From Azolla caroliniana (taxonomy: Eukaryota > Polypodiophyta), in the NCBI GenBank assembly GCA_043228905.1, contig JBHGNT010000012.1, positions 13,330,001 to 13,394,000 on the forward strand: a stretch of DNA of 64,000 nucleotides, read 5' to 3'. Of this stretch, positions 24,411 to 35,836 are shown piece by piece. The translations under genes were made by a program, and so were the position numbers. Each line of letters begins with the position of its first letter. The stretch's first letter is position 1. The notes below the pieces were generated by a model. It worked only from the letters and a program-made list of their open reading frames with translations. It ran no database searches and was not told where the DNA came from.

Positions 24411-24429
24411 TTGGCGACCACGATTCCTG
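24411..24429 (+). promoter_or_regulatory. Primer-binding site of B
   Basis: TTGGCGACCACGATTCCTG lies a few bases after the LTR. It begins with TGG as expected for pairing with a tRNA CCA end. I could not assign the tRNA. D carries a related TTTGGCGGTCACCACGATT at the same place. Confidence 0.6.
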
Positions 24430-24456
24430 CTTTCTCGCAGCGAACGACGGTAATGG

Positions 24457-27400
24457 ATGACTAGACCAACGCACGACCTGACTGAGCTCGACGCCTCGCC
24501 GAACGGCAAAGACGGCGTGAGACTTTCCAGCAAGCAGCGCACGAAATTCGCTCGGATCGTTCGTTCTCCAACGAGATCCGGAGAGTCGCGGAGGAATCTC
24601 TTCGGTTACAGCAAACTCGCGACCAGGACGACGGAAGCAGTCTAAGTAGTCTCCGGGAAACCGAACGCCTCCTCGAGGCGCTGGCAAGCGGAGAAAACGA
24701 GGCAAAAGCCTTTTCAGCCTACGAATCGGATTCCGAAGGGGGATACAGCGTGCACACGAACTACCGGAGCAGCAACGATACCCCCGGCGGCCCGGAGGAC
24801 GACGGGTCGGATACCGTGCCGACTCCAGAACGGGAACCGCTCAACCAGGGCTATCCGGAACCGCAAACGGAAGCCGTCAACCCACCAACACCGGAAGTGG
24901 AAGAAGCAAAGCCACCGACACCAACGAAAGAGCCGGCAAAGGTACCGGAAGAAGAGCCGGAAAAGGAACCGGAAAAAGCACCGACACAAGAACCGGAAGT
25001 GGAACCGGAGAGAAAACCGGAAAGATATCAACAAACGCCACTAAACCGCGGCCTAATACTGGACGACGACATGCCGTTCCAATACTCAAAGTATCGCGAT
25101 GATCCGGACGCGGAAGCGCATGTTCATGACTTCGAGCAGACATGGGAAGCAAATCACACGTCCCAGCGAATGACACCGGAGGAAGAAGAACGCTCGAAGA
25201 TAGCGGAATTCGGAGTCACGTTGGAGGGACCAGCGACACGATGGCGGTGGACGCAGGACCCGGCGACCATCACAACCTTTGCAGAATTAAAAGCAAAATT
25301 CTTGCATTTTTTCCACAAGGAGGTCGACCAGACGACAATGGTGGGCCTGTTTTATACGATCCGACAGGAGGCAGGGGAAAGCATTCCCCAATTCGTCATC
25401 CGTTTCCAACGAATGCATAGCCAGCTTGCCCGTGCACCCCCGGAGGAGGAATTACGGACGATATTTTTAAACGCACTCCGGGAACCGTTACGCACGGTGT
25501 GTACGGTGATCGACTTTCGAGGATGCACCATCGACCAGGTCATTGACCGGGTCAGAGAAATGGAAAAGTCAAGCTCATGGCTTACGCTGGGAACACTGCA
25601 ACGGGCGTTACCCACCGAGGAAGATCTCCGGTTCCGGCAGGCAATTCAATGCACAATCTGCTTGAATGCCGGACACTCGGCAGTGGAGTGCACCATGCGA
25701 ACCCAGTGTGTGATTTGTCAATCCAAGAGTCATACAACGGACCGGTGCGAGTATAACCTGTTAAACCGACAAGCACCACCCGTCCGACGGATCGAGCCAA
25801 GAAGCAGCCGAGACGAAGATGACGATCGTTGGCAAAGAATGAACCGGTACCCACCGGCACAGGATGTCCGGTACGGAGACAGGCAAGAGAATGATGGCCG
25901 GTACGGGAATCAACGTGATAACTACGACCGGTATGAGCGATCGGACCGTTATCGGGAGCCCAACAGACGACACGAGCAATACGACAGAGACCATTCCCCT
26001 GGTTACCGAAGGCACCAGGAGGACTACGGCCGATTTTACGATCCACCACGACCGGACTACCGAAATAAAAATAAGAATAATAAGAAACGTAATTTCAAGA
26101 AAGGTGGTCACACTAGGGACCCGGAACAGGGAACCCCAAGGAGCCAACCGGCACAGAACGCACCACTCACTACGGGACCGACTCCGGATACCAGCAAAGC
26201 TGAATCCAGCAATACCCGTAAAGAGTACTGCTATTACTGCAGGCAGGAAGGCCACTACAGTAACCAGTGCCCGGCAAAGAGCTACGATAAACGACCAGCA
26301 GTTAATATGGTGGTTCCGGAAGTGGCGGATTTACAGCAAGTAACCACACGGTCGAAAGGCATGGCCAAAGAGTGGGAAACACAAGAGGCCATACGAAAAC
26401 AGGCGACGGAATGGGTGAAGGAAGCCAATGAAAGGAATGTCGCGGACGCGGAACGGCAAAAGGCGAATACCATAGGGAGTGCCGGCGGTAGCCACCCAGA
26501 AAACGAGACCTGGCAAGCACTGCAAGAATGTCAGATCACGTTGCCATTAGGAAGACTCTTACAGCTCGTGCCGCGATTTACGGAAGGGCTAAAAACGGTC
26601 ATGACAGACGGTATAGCCCCACCGGCACCAGTCCTCTTCTCGAATCCGGAGGAGGGACCGACGGTGGTGGACACAAGTAGTCCGGTGATTACAGCTATTG
26701 TCAAAGGGCACGAACTTCCCGGCACAGTAATCGATGGAGGTTCCGGGGTGAACGTAATAAGCCTCCGCACGTGTGATGCCTTGGGTATACATGAATGGGA
26801 GTCATGTCCGTTCTGGCTACGGATGGCGGATACGAGCTCTCTACGGCCGACAGGCTTAATACGGAAATTGGAAGTCACCATAGGAGGTCACACATTTCAC
26901 ATCTCGGCTGTAGTGCTGCAGCTACAGGCGCAAGGCGCGTACCCACTGTTGTTGGGCAGACCATGGTTGAAAACAACACACATCAAGAAAAATTGGCGGA
27001 AAAATATGATTACCTTCCGGCGCGGAAAAGCCAAGGTCTGGGTACCGACACAACCACGGACGAGCAACGGTAAGGAATGCACACCGCTGTATGCGGAATG
27101 CGTGAACATGCTCGAAGGGTTGGCAGACGACGAAGAAGCCCAGTACTTGGAGGAACACCCGAAGATCGTACCACTCTTCGAGATTGACGTAGCTGAAGCC
27201 ATAGCGCCATACTTGCCGCAACGGGACGAAACCGAAGCCGAACCGGACAGAGATGCGATTCGGGAATTACGGCAAGCACAGGAAGCGTTGGAACGGGAAA
27301 TGGCCGTTTCCCAACGGGTAAAAACATCTCAGCTCGACGAAGTGAACCTAGGAAGCAAGGACGAATCAAAGCCGGTACACATCGCCAAAGAAATGAAGCC

Positions 27401-27518
27401 GGAAGATAAAGCGGCGATGATCAAACTTCTCACGGAGTTTCGCGACGTATTCGCCTGGTCATGTACGAAGACATGCGAGGGCTGGACCCTCAATTATATC
27501 AGCATCAGATCCACTTAG
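24457..27518 (+). pseudogene. B gag and protease (one frameshift near the start)
   Basis: ATG at 24457 starts MTRPTHDLTEL, which matches the D gag start (MTRPTNDP). A frame change near 24490 leads into the frame that stays open to 27518. It holds a proline/glutamate-rich linker (24830-25030), a gag domain (FQYSKYRDDPDAEAHVHDF onward), three CCHC knuckles (CTICLNAGHSAVEC, CVICQSKSHTTDRC, CYYCRQEGHYSNQC), an arginine/tyrosine-rich stretch between the second and third, and the protease site VIDGGSGVNVIS near 26730. The end overlaps RT in another frame near 27461, so a second frameshift separates protease from RT. Gag packages RNA; protease matures the polyprotein. Confidence 0.9.
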
Positions 27519-30183
27519 GCAAGGACGCGAAACCAGTGGCGCAAAGACGTTACCGAATGAACCCCAACTACGCCGCCAAAGTGAAGGAGGAAATCGACAA
27601 ACTCCTAAGAGTGGGCTTCATCCGGCCGGTAAAGAAAGCGACGTGGCTGAGCCCCATCGTCGTCGTCCCAAAGAAGAACGGTAAAATCCGCGTGTGTGTA
27701 GATTACAGGAAACTAAATGCAGCCACAATTACGGATGCATTCCCTCTTCCGTTCACGGATGGAGTACTGGATGCCGTCGCCGGCCATGAAGTTTATAGCT
27801 TTTTAGACGGGTTCAGCGGATACAATCAAATCCGGATGCACCCTGACGACCAGGAGAAGACAGCGTTCGTCACCGAATGGGGGATGATTTTGCAGTCTAT
27901 AGCCGGGGAAAAGACCATTTGCAGCACCTACGGTTATGCCTTGAAAAGTGTAGGTTATACCGGCTAAGCTTAAACCCAGCAAAATGCATCTTTGGGGTTT
28001 CAAGTGGAATCTTACTGGGACACATTGTAAGTAAGGAGGGCATTGCGGTCGACCCGGACAAAGTAAACGCGATACTAGGGGCACCGGCGCCGAAAACGGC
28101 CAAAGCACTAAGCCGATTCTTAGGACAGATCCGGTGGCACAGCCGGATGCTCCGTCACTTGGCTGACTTGGCTACACCATTACACACCGCGGTACATCGG
28201 ACACCGTTCCAATGGACGGATACGGAGGATAAGGCATACAATGCCCTGAAGGTACTTTTGTCGCAAGCACCCGTCGTGCAGCCTCCGGATTGGAGCAAGG
28301 AATTTCATGTGTTCGTTGACGCTTCCGACATCGCTATCGGCAGCGCCTTAATGCAACTTACGGAGCCTAAATGGTACCGGCCGGTATATTACGCCAGCCG
28401 GAAGCTGTCCCAAGCGGAGAAGAACTATTCGAAGACGGAACGGGAGGCCCTGGGCATGATCTACAGTGTCACAAAGTTTCGTCATTACCTATTGGGAAGG
28501 AAGTTCTCCTTTCATGTGGATCACTCGGCGCTCCTGTACTTAGTGTCCAAGGCGTCCCTGACCGGTAAGTTGGCCCGTTGGACCTTGCTGTTGCAGGAGT
28601 TCGAATTCGAGATCTTCCACCGGCCCGGTATCCAGCATGCCGTAGCAGACTACCTGAGCCGGTTAGAGTCCGGAGAAGCAGGCGACGGAGTATCGGATGA
28701 ATTCCCGGACGCAGAGTTATTCCGTATCACCCCGGAAACGGCAGCGGACGACACAGTGGCATCAGAAGATAGGTGGCTGACAAACACGCACCAGTTCCTA
28801 AGCACGGGCCTGCCACCGGAGGAAATGAACCGGGACGAGAGGAAACGACTGGCGGTGCAGAGCCGCAATTTCTGTCTGTTACGGGACACTCTCTACCACA
28901 AGGGAGCAGATGGAATATGGAGACGGGCAGTCCGTAGTGACGAGAAACAAGTAATCTTACGGGAAGCACACTGTGGGGTTGCCGGAGGACACTATGCCGG
29001 GGAAGCGACGGCAAGGAAAGTATGGCAGAGCGGCTTATGGTGGCCCACGACGTTAAAGGACGCCGTTAAGTATGCTAAGGAATGCGACCTATGCCAACGA
29101 ATGGGCCAGCCTACGGAGCAAGCACGGATGCCACACCAACCGGTACTTCCACTAGAGCCATTCCAGAAGTGGGGGTTGGATTTTGTCGGACCGTTCAAGC
29201 CACCGGCAATGAGAACGGGTAATCGTTATGTCATCATGGCAACGGATTATTGCACTAAATGGGTGGAAGCTAAGGCCTTGAGAGACAATACTGCGTCATC
29301 CACAACAAAATTCCTGTACGAGAACATTTGGTGCCGATATGGATGTCCGATTGAATTAATCAGCGACCAAGGAGGGCACTTCCTCGGCCAGGTAGTAGAA
29401 AGCTTAACAACGTTCTATGCCGTGGTCCATAAACGGAGCACACCGTACTACCCACAAGCGAACGGGTTAGCAGAGTCCACCAACAAAACGCTGCAGAACA
29501 TTCTCCGCAAAATCGTCAATGAAAACCGGACGGACTGGGATACAAAGCTCCATAGCGCGCTATGGGCGTACCGAACGGCATACAAAACAAGTATCCGGAC
29601 AACGCCGTTCCGGCTAGCGTTCGGCTTAGAGGCGGTCATGCCGGTGGAATTTCAGGTACCAAGCTTACGGATCCAACTACGGGAGCGGCTGAATGAAAAG
29701 GAGTCGGAGGAAATGCGGCTAGCAGCACTATGCGAACTGGAGGAACAACGGCTGGCCAGCATCCTACACATGGAACTGGAGCAACGACGACGGAAAGCGT
29801 TCGTTGACCGTCACCGGAAAGGTAATGAGAAGATGTTCGAAATCGGAAAGCCGGTGCTAGTATTCCAAACGAGGATGGGCAAGATGCCGGGTAAACTCCG
29901 GTTTAGATGGACAGGCCCGTATTGGCTGACACGGGAATACAACGGGTCCTATCAGTTAGGGACACTTGCCTGTGAAGTGCTAGGCAAGTGGGTCAACGGA
30001 TTTAGACTAAAGCCCTATAAAGGACCGATGCCAAATAACCCGTTTAAGCAGCCCACCGGCACTATACCGGGAACGGTACGGATGGAAGAAAAAGACGACG
30101 GGGAACCCGTAGCAGAGGCGAAGGAAGACACGGCAACCCGTAAGGGAAACGGTAAGGGTCCGAAGGGACCTACGGATGTGTAA
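27461..30183 (+). pseudogene. B reverse transcriptase (palm deleted), RNase H, integrase
   Basis: 27461-27880 gives RT fingers: RRYRMNPNYAAKVKEEIDKL, WLSPIVVVPKKNGKIRVCVD and LDGFSGYNQIRMHPDD. At about 27880 FVTEWG joins directly to DDFAVYSRGKDHLQHL; the usual MPFGLKNAP..FLDD stretch is absent, a deletion of about 110-120 bases that also shifts the frame. The second frame (27877-30183) continues with RT thumb, RNase H (FVDASDIAIGSAL, YSKTEREALGMIY) and integrase: a zinc region HCGVAGGHY..CDLCQRMGQ, the core KWGLDFVGPF and LISDQGGHF, and NGLAESTNK with the catalytic Glu. The C-terminal tail is rich in charged residues and ends in TAA. Confidence 0.92.
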
Positions 30184-30196
30184 GATCACATACCGT

Positions 30197-30197
<1 letters not shown>

Positions 30198-30228
<31 letters not shown>
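30198..30228 (+). repeat. 31-base A homopolymer between integrase and accessory ORF of B
   Basis: An uninterrupted run of 31 A residues lies 15 bases after the integrase stop. It marks the boundary between pol and the accessory frame. Confidence 0.98.
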
Positions 30229-30231
<3 letters not shown>

Positions 30232-30263
30232 AGAAATCATTAAAAATCGAGGTATGAACGGAC

Positions 30264-33231
30264 GTGAAAGCAAGGAGCGAAAAGGTACGAAGTGGGCATT
30301 TAAGAGCCGCCACGCTACTTAATACTAAATTGGTACACGACGTGTGCATGCTCGAAAAAGGCGCCAAAACGCACAAAGAAGAAGCAGAACGCATGGAGAC
30401 CTTTTCATTTCGCGAGCCAAGAAGCACAGAAGCACCAAGGCGGTGGAAGCTTACCAAACGCGAACTTGCACTCAGAGAACCTCCACGTTCGGAACGCTCT
30501 CTCTCTCGCTCTCACTCTCATCACCACTCTACCTTGCCATCTTTCCTCGACCTCGAAGCAGACATGGAACCACAAACGCTGTCGGAAGCGGCCAGGAAAT
30601 GGCTCAGGCAACACGGACTGGATGGGTTCCTGACCATCATGGAGGCACCACCGCACAGAGAAGCCGACCGGGTCATCAAGGAGCTCGACACGGAAGTCAT
30701 CATAGAGGAAGCGATCCGTGCGCTAACAGGCCTTCCGGAGGGAGGTATTTTTCAGATTGATAACCCATCCTCGGAGCAACTCATCCGATATTTCGGTGAG
30801 TACTCTGTTGCTGGCAAAGGCTATCGAACGCAGGGCGGCGAAGATCTGCTATTCAGGGAGATAGCTCGAGTGCTCCATGAGTACGGCCACGTGTACCCCC
30901 GACCCCCTGTCATGCCAAAAAATCGGGCAGGGATGATCATAGCCACCTATGAAGGGATCAAGGTGGACTGGCCGGTGTTGATTGCAGACGGTTTGTGCAC
31001 GGCAATCGACATGGTACGAGGAAAGGACGGCAAGGAGGGCCGAAAGCTGTGGCATGCCGTAGCTCAGTGGATAACATTGTTCGGGCCGCCGATCGAGACC
31101 GTTCAGCCAAAGAAGCGGCCAAGATTATCGGAAGGAAGCACCTCGAAGCCGGCGTCCAAACGACAGCAGCTGCTGGCGTCGAAGGCGACGAAAGGGAAGA
31201 AAAGGCTCCCAGAACCGGAGGAGGTGTCACCGGTCCGACCCGTCAAGATAACCATACGGCGACCGGGACAGAAGGAACCGGAACCCTTGACGGCATAGAA
31301 ACATGCCGTTACACAGGAAGAGGAAACGGAGGAGCCAGAAGAGCACCTCCAACGACGGTCAAGAAGTAGGACCGCTGGGACAGAGGGGGAGCGGTCGTAC
31401 CCGCGAGAGGAAGAAACGCCCCCAACTCAACCTGAGCAAACCACAAGGGAGGAACCGGAACCGGTGCGTATGGAACCGTCCTTGTCGACTTCTATAGAAG
31501 AAGTCATTCCAATGGTTCCGGAGACGGCGAGAACCGGAACTCAACAGCCGGCGAGCCCAGCCAGCACACACGGCGGCCAAGGAGTAGAACCAGAACGGCA
31601 TATGCAGGCACTCAGGCCAGACAATTCCACAGTGAATGAGCCGACCCGACCAGTACAGCAGCAAGGCACCAGTAGCATGTGGCTACGGTGGGTAGGCGAG
31701 CAAATCGCCGGAGCGGTCGAGTATATAGAGGCGGAGGAGAGAGCGCACCAGGAACGGTTGCTCGTCACAACCGTAGATCTAGAGACGGCCCGGTCCAGAA
31801 TCCGGAGCCTTGAACAAGACTTGGATAGGGTCACAAGGGAAATGGCTCAATTGGCTTTGACAACACAAGTCCAAGCACCGGTGACTCCAGGCAATGTACA
31901 GAATAAAGCGTCAGATCAACCTGTACATAACAATCAGACCCCGGCAACGGAAACCGTTCCGGAGAGAAATGCGGCACGAGCCCAAGAGCTTGCGGACTTA
32001 AAGAATGAGCTAGCTGCCCAAGAAGCGCTGAGGAGCCGCGAAAGAGAGTTGAAGACGGCAGCGGAGGCAGAACTCAAAAAGACTGCTGAGAAGCTACGCT
32101 TGGCCGAGGAGAGCTTACGAAAAGGCCACCAAGCGTACGACCGGCTCAAGGAGGAGAAGGAGAAAATGCTGCAAGAGAAGGACAGGCTCCGGAGAAACGC
32201 CGAAACAGAAGTAGAGCGCCTGAAAGAGGAACTCCGGCAGGTAAAGGACCGGGAGGACCGGAACCATCGCCAGATCAACGGCAAGCTCAAACAAAAAACG
32301 GAGGAATTTGAGCAATTGCACCGGGAGTATAAACGGTTGCAGACGGAGCACAAGGAACGGACGGATGAACTCCGGCAAGCAGTTGATCGGACCGCAACCG
32401 CATTCGCCAAGGAACAAGCAGAAACCAGAAGACGGTTGGAAGAGGCGGAGAAGGTTCGGACAGAGCTCCTCAGGCAACAGCAGGCTGAAAAAGAAAGAGC
32501 GGCGGAGGTACTGCAGAGGCTGCAAACGACATATCAAGGGCAGCTGACGCGCTACCGAGAGCAGGCGGAGGATACGGCTAATCTCATCAAGTAGTTGAAG
32601 GAGGAGCGACAAGTTGTGGAAAGCAGAGCGCAAATGGGAGCAAGTCGCATCCAGGATATCATGCGGGCCTAGTTGAACCAGACCAAGAGCTTGATTGACA
32701 ACGGTTCCGTCAAATGGTGGACCAAGTGGGCCACGAACGCGGCGGAACTCCAATTGCTCCGGGCCGACGTAGAGAACCGGCGGAAGGAGGGAGATGATTG
32801 CTATATGCTGAATTCCGAAGACTTCACCGGCATAAGAGATGAGCTGGCCGAAGACTTTCAAGCCTTGGCAGAGGACCAACTAGAGCAAGTCCGGCAACTT
32901 GTAGCTCAGCTGGACGACGACAGGCTGGAGGCGCAGATCCAGTTTGAAAGCTACGAGAGGTCCCGGATCCGGGAAGAGAAAGCACGAGAACCGGTTACGG
33001 TCAACCTCAGTGATGAGGAACCGGTACTGGAAGGAGACCGGACCGGAAGCAGTCAAACGGAGATGCCGGAGTCAGAGAAACAAACGGAGCAGCCGCCTAT
33101 AGAGCAGCCGGAGCAGCCTCAGTCCCAACCGCAACCACAGCAGTAGCAGCAAGCACAGCCGCAACAACCACAACCGGAAGAATAATTGGAAACTCTGGAA
33201 CAAGATATTTTGGACAATTTGGGTGAACGAT
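30264..33231 (+). CDS. B accessory ORF of unknown function, coiled-coil-like, broken by in-frame stops
   Basis: One frame runs about 990 codons from 30264 to TGA at 33231, broken by TAG at 31296, 32592, 32670 and 33144 and TAA at 33182. I do not recognise the protein. The likeliest start is ATG at 30564 (MEPQTLSEAARKW), which follows a CT-rich leader. The first about 180 residues look globular (HGLDGFLTIMEAPPH, GLPEGGIFQIDNPSSEQLI, VDWPVLIADGLCTAIDMV). Next comes a basic stretch (QPKKRPR, ATKGKKR) that could be a nuclear signal, then an acidic/proline region. From about 31680 to 32670 it is heptad-like and rich in E, K, R, L and Q, suggesting a long coiled coil. The tail is Gln/Pro-rich. No signal peptide or membrane segment is seen, so an envelope role is not supported. 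It sits where Tat/Athila-type elements carry extra ORFs. Confidence 0.65.
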
Positions 33232-33285
33232 GAAGGGGCCGAGAAGGGTTCGACGTACAAGGTACTGTCCCACGGGCGTGCCATG

Positions 33286-33704
33286 TGTTACCGGCCGGCA
33301 AGGAGTCCAAAATACGGAGTGAAGGAGTTAATTAAGTATGGTTGTAAATAAGCATAGTGTGGACGGACGGACTGGAAACGGTATGCCGTTCCAGATCCGG
33401 ACGGATCCCGAATAGGTGCGATAGGCACCGTTTTGTACTACGGGCCGGAAACCTATTTAAAGGCCCGGACCCCATTGTAATCGGAGCGGATAATTAATAG
33501 AGCATATGGTGTTCATACTTCTGTGTTGATTTCCGTTCTGTACTTACTGTCATATCTTACGCGTGTAATTAACTAAAGCACTCTAATCGTGTAACCTACG
33601 TAAGTCGGTGTAATCGTTGAATCTTAATCCTATACCGTAATCACCCTTTGGTGAAGTGTCTCCGTGACACCTTGTGTTAGGCCTTGTCCGGTCAGAGAAT
33701 AACA
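33286..33704 (+). repeat. 3' LTR of B (419 bp)
   Basis: Same tips and length as the 5' copy. It is followed by the CATCT duplication and then copia3 gag in minus orientation. Confidence 0.95.
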
Positions 33705-34148
33705 CATCTCTCTCTCCTCGATGTTCACCTCTATGGAGGCGAGGGAGTCGCAGATATCCTTGATCTTCGAGGTATAGTCCGCCACCGACAAGTCGCGTTG
33801 TCGTAGGTTGCTCAACTCCTGTCGGAGCTGAAGCTTCCTGACTGTGGTGCTCGCGGCGAAAATCTTCTTCAGATTTTCCGACGCACCCTTCAGCGTCTTT
33901 GCATCCCGAACATAGCTCAATAGCTGTTCGCCCACACACAACGCGAAGCAGTATAATACCCTGCTCGCCGATTGCTCCCACGACAGGAAGTCTCTGTGTG
34001 TCGATTCGGGTGCCGCATCATTAGCTCCTTCGACATAACTGCAGTAGTCGTGCCCGAGCAGGTACTGGTGCATCTTGTAGGACCAAGACACGTAGTTGGT
34101 TCTGTCGAGCTTCTCTGTTGGAAGCGAGCTCGCCATGCCTCTATCCAT
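33705..34148 (-). pseudogene. copia3 gag N-terminal part
   Basis: The minus frame from ATG at 34148 reads MDRGMASSLPTEKLDRTNY, WSYKMHQYLLGHDY, WEQSASRVLYCFALCVGEQ, SNLRQRDLSVADYTSKIKD and breaks at EEREM where B is inserted. This part is open without a stop and is the better preserved of the two gag copies of the family. Confidence 0.9.
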
Positions 34149-34208
34149 CGTTGTTCTTGTTCTTCTTCGTCAAGCTGTATCGGCTGCAGAGAGGTTCTCA
34201 ACCCTCGC

Positions 34209-34220
34209 GCCCTGATACCA
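34209..34220 (-). promoter_or_regulatory. Primer-binding site of copia3
   Basis: On the minus strand TGGTATCAGGGC follows the LTR end TTTTTACA directly. It matches the initiator methionine tRNA complement with one change. Confidence 0.8.
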
Positions 34221-34676
34221 TGTAAAAAGTAGCGTGCGGAAGCAAGTATGACGACCGAACAGAAGGAAGAAAACTCAGGTTTAATGGAGAGCTTGAGCTT
34301 ACATAGTGTATGCGGGAGAGAAAGAGAGAGTGAGAGAGAGAAAACACAAGAACTATATTCAACAAAAAATACTCAATCTCTATTCACCACTCTATACATA
34401 TGTGTGTTCAATGAACACTTTTATACAAGTCCTAGAAGGACTGACAGAAGTACTGACAGTACTTCAATGCTCATTAAGAGCTCCTACACTAACTCCCAAA
34501 TATATTCCTCACGGAATATCTTTCCTAACGGCCTCCCGGTTTACGCACCGATCTGGCCCTACCTACGCACCGGTCTGCTTACCGGTTTACGCATTCGGCC
34601 TAACCGATCGGTCCCAACCGATCCGGTCCTCGGCTTCTTCAGCCGATCCGGCCGATGTTGAGCTTGTCTCTCAACA
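34221..34676 (-). repeat. 5' LTR of copia3 (456 bp)
   Basis: On the minus strand it starts TGTTGAGAGACAAGCTCAACA-like (34676), the same terminal hairpin as copia1, has a TATA-like GTATAAAAG near 34423, and ends TTTTTACA at 34221. Its right edge abuts the copia2 RT. Confidence 0.9.
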
Positions 34677-34689
34677 GTGGAGAAAGGGA

Positions 34690-35826
34690 AGGAGCACCTG
34701 GTTTGCCGGTTGAAGAAGAGCCTCTACGGGTTGAAGTAGGCCCCCCGGCAATGGTACCGGAAGTTCGACTCCTTCATGACCGATGAAGGGTACCACAAGA
34801 CGCAGGCCGATCATTGTGTGTTTATGAAGAAGTTCGATGGAGGCGACTTCCTGATACTCCTTCTGTACGTGGACGACATGTTGATCGTCCGACAGGACCA
34901 AGTCAAAATACGGATGCTGAAGAAGGCTCTCAACCGGACCTTCTCAATGAAAGAATTGGGTTCGGCAAGACAGATGCTAGGGATGCATATCATCTGGAAC
35001 CAGCCAACGAACCAACTGTGGCTGTCACAGGAGAAGTACGTGACAAAGGTGCTTTAGCGGTTCAACATGTTGGAAGTGAAACCCGGCAAAGTGCAGATTA
35101 TCCGGTAAACAAAGCCCGAAGATGAAAGCAGAGAAGGCTGATATGATGAAGGTTCCATATGCCTCTACCGTCGGGAGCTTAATGTACGCAATGGCGTGTA
35201 CCCGACCGGATATAGGATACGCAGTCGGAGTGGTGAGCCAGTTTATGAGCAATCCTGGCAAGGAGCACTGAAACACAGTCAAATGGATACTCCGGTACTT
35301 GAAGGGCACTTCGAATATGTGTCTCCGATTCGGCTCCGGTAAACCTGAACTTGACGGTTTTACCGATTCGGACATGTCGGCTGATGTGGATACCAGCCAG
35401 TCTATATCCGGGTATGTAATGACATATGCAAGGGGAGCTGTTTCGTGGCAGTCGAGGCTGCAGAAGACGGTTGCGTTGTCAACCACGGAGGCGGAGTACA
35501 TGGCGGCTGTGGAAGCCGGCAAGGAAACATTATGGATGAAGGACTTCATCGGAGAGCTTGGTATCAGGCAAGATGAATACCTGCTCTATTGCGATAGTCA
35601 AAGTGTCATCCACCTTGCTAAGAATGCGGCCTACCATTCCCGGACGAAGCATATCCAGCGAAAGTATCACTGGATCCGGGAAAGAGTAGATGTCCAGGAG
35701 TTCGCGCTGACGAAGATCCACACGGCCGAGAACGGGTCAAATATGTTGACCAAAGTACTGATACCCGACAAGTTGGATGCATGCCGGAAGCGGATCGGAC
35801 TAGTAAGACATCCCATGCTGGAGTGA
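34690..35826 (+). pseudogene. copia2 reverse transcriptase end and RNase H
   Basis: Reading resumes within RT as KEHLVCRLKKSLYGLK with TAG where Gln is usual, then LLYVDDMLIVRQDQVKI holding the catalytic YVDD near 34867, RTFSMKELGSARQMLGMHI, frame breaks near 35056-35130, and ACTRPDIGYAVGVVSQFM. RNase H follows from 35299 (GFTDSDMSADVDTSQS, LSTTEAEYMAAVEAGKE, DSQSVIHLAKNAAYHSRTKH) and ends in RLGLVRHPMLE-like sequence at TGA 35826. Several stops inactivate it. Confidence 0.9.
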
Positions 35827-35836
35827 AGGGGGAGTT

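Larger units (their letters stand above)
23987..33704 (+). mobile_element. B, young full-length Ty3/gypsy element with a 3' accessory ORF
   Basis: B has 419-base LTRs (23987-24405 and 33286-33704) that start TGTTACCGGCC and end AATAACA, and a perfect 5-base duplication CATCT (23982-23986 and 33705-33709). It interrupts copia3 gag cleanly. Order: LTR, primer site, gag with three zinc knuckles, protease, RT, RNase H, integrase, a 31-base A tract, a 3-kb accessory frame, LTR. No chromodomain is seen. The protease site IDGGSGVN and RT wording (LDGFSGYNQIRMHPDDQEKT) are of the non-chromovirus plant type (Tat/Athila side), by recall. RT has lost part of its palm. Confidence 0.95.
23353..34676 (-). 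mobile_element. copia3, 5' half of a Ty1/copia element, split by B
   Basis: Read on the minus strand it has a 5' LTR (34676-34221), primer site, gag start (34148) to 33705, then B with a CATCT duplication, then gag end and protease from 23986 to 23353. The rest (integrase, RT, RNase H, 3' LTR) is missing at the junction with the A3 3' LTR. It belongs to the same family as copia1: the LTR tip and gag start are alike. Confidence 0.9.

Noticed and set aside
24714-25034. Arginine/phenylalanine-rich minus-strand frame
   Set aside because: It is the complement of the proline/glutamate repeat linker of B gag.
32115-32879. 254-codon frame antisense to the B accessory ORF
   Set aside because: It is leucine-rich because it is the complement of a Glu/Lys/Gln-rich coiled-coil frame; a shadow.
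30264-33231. Envelope-like gene in B
   Set aside because: No signal peptide, membrane segment or Cys pattern is visible, and the protein looks soluble and coiled-coil.
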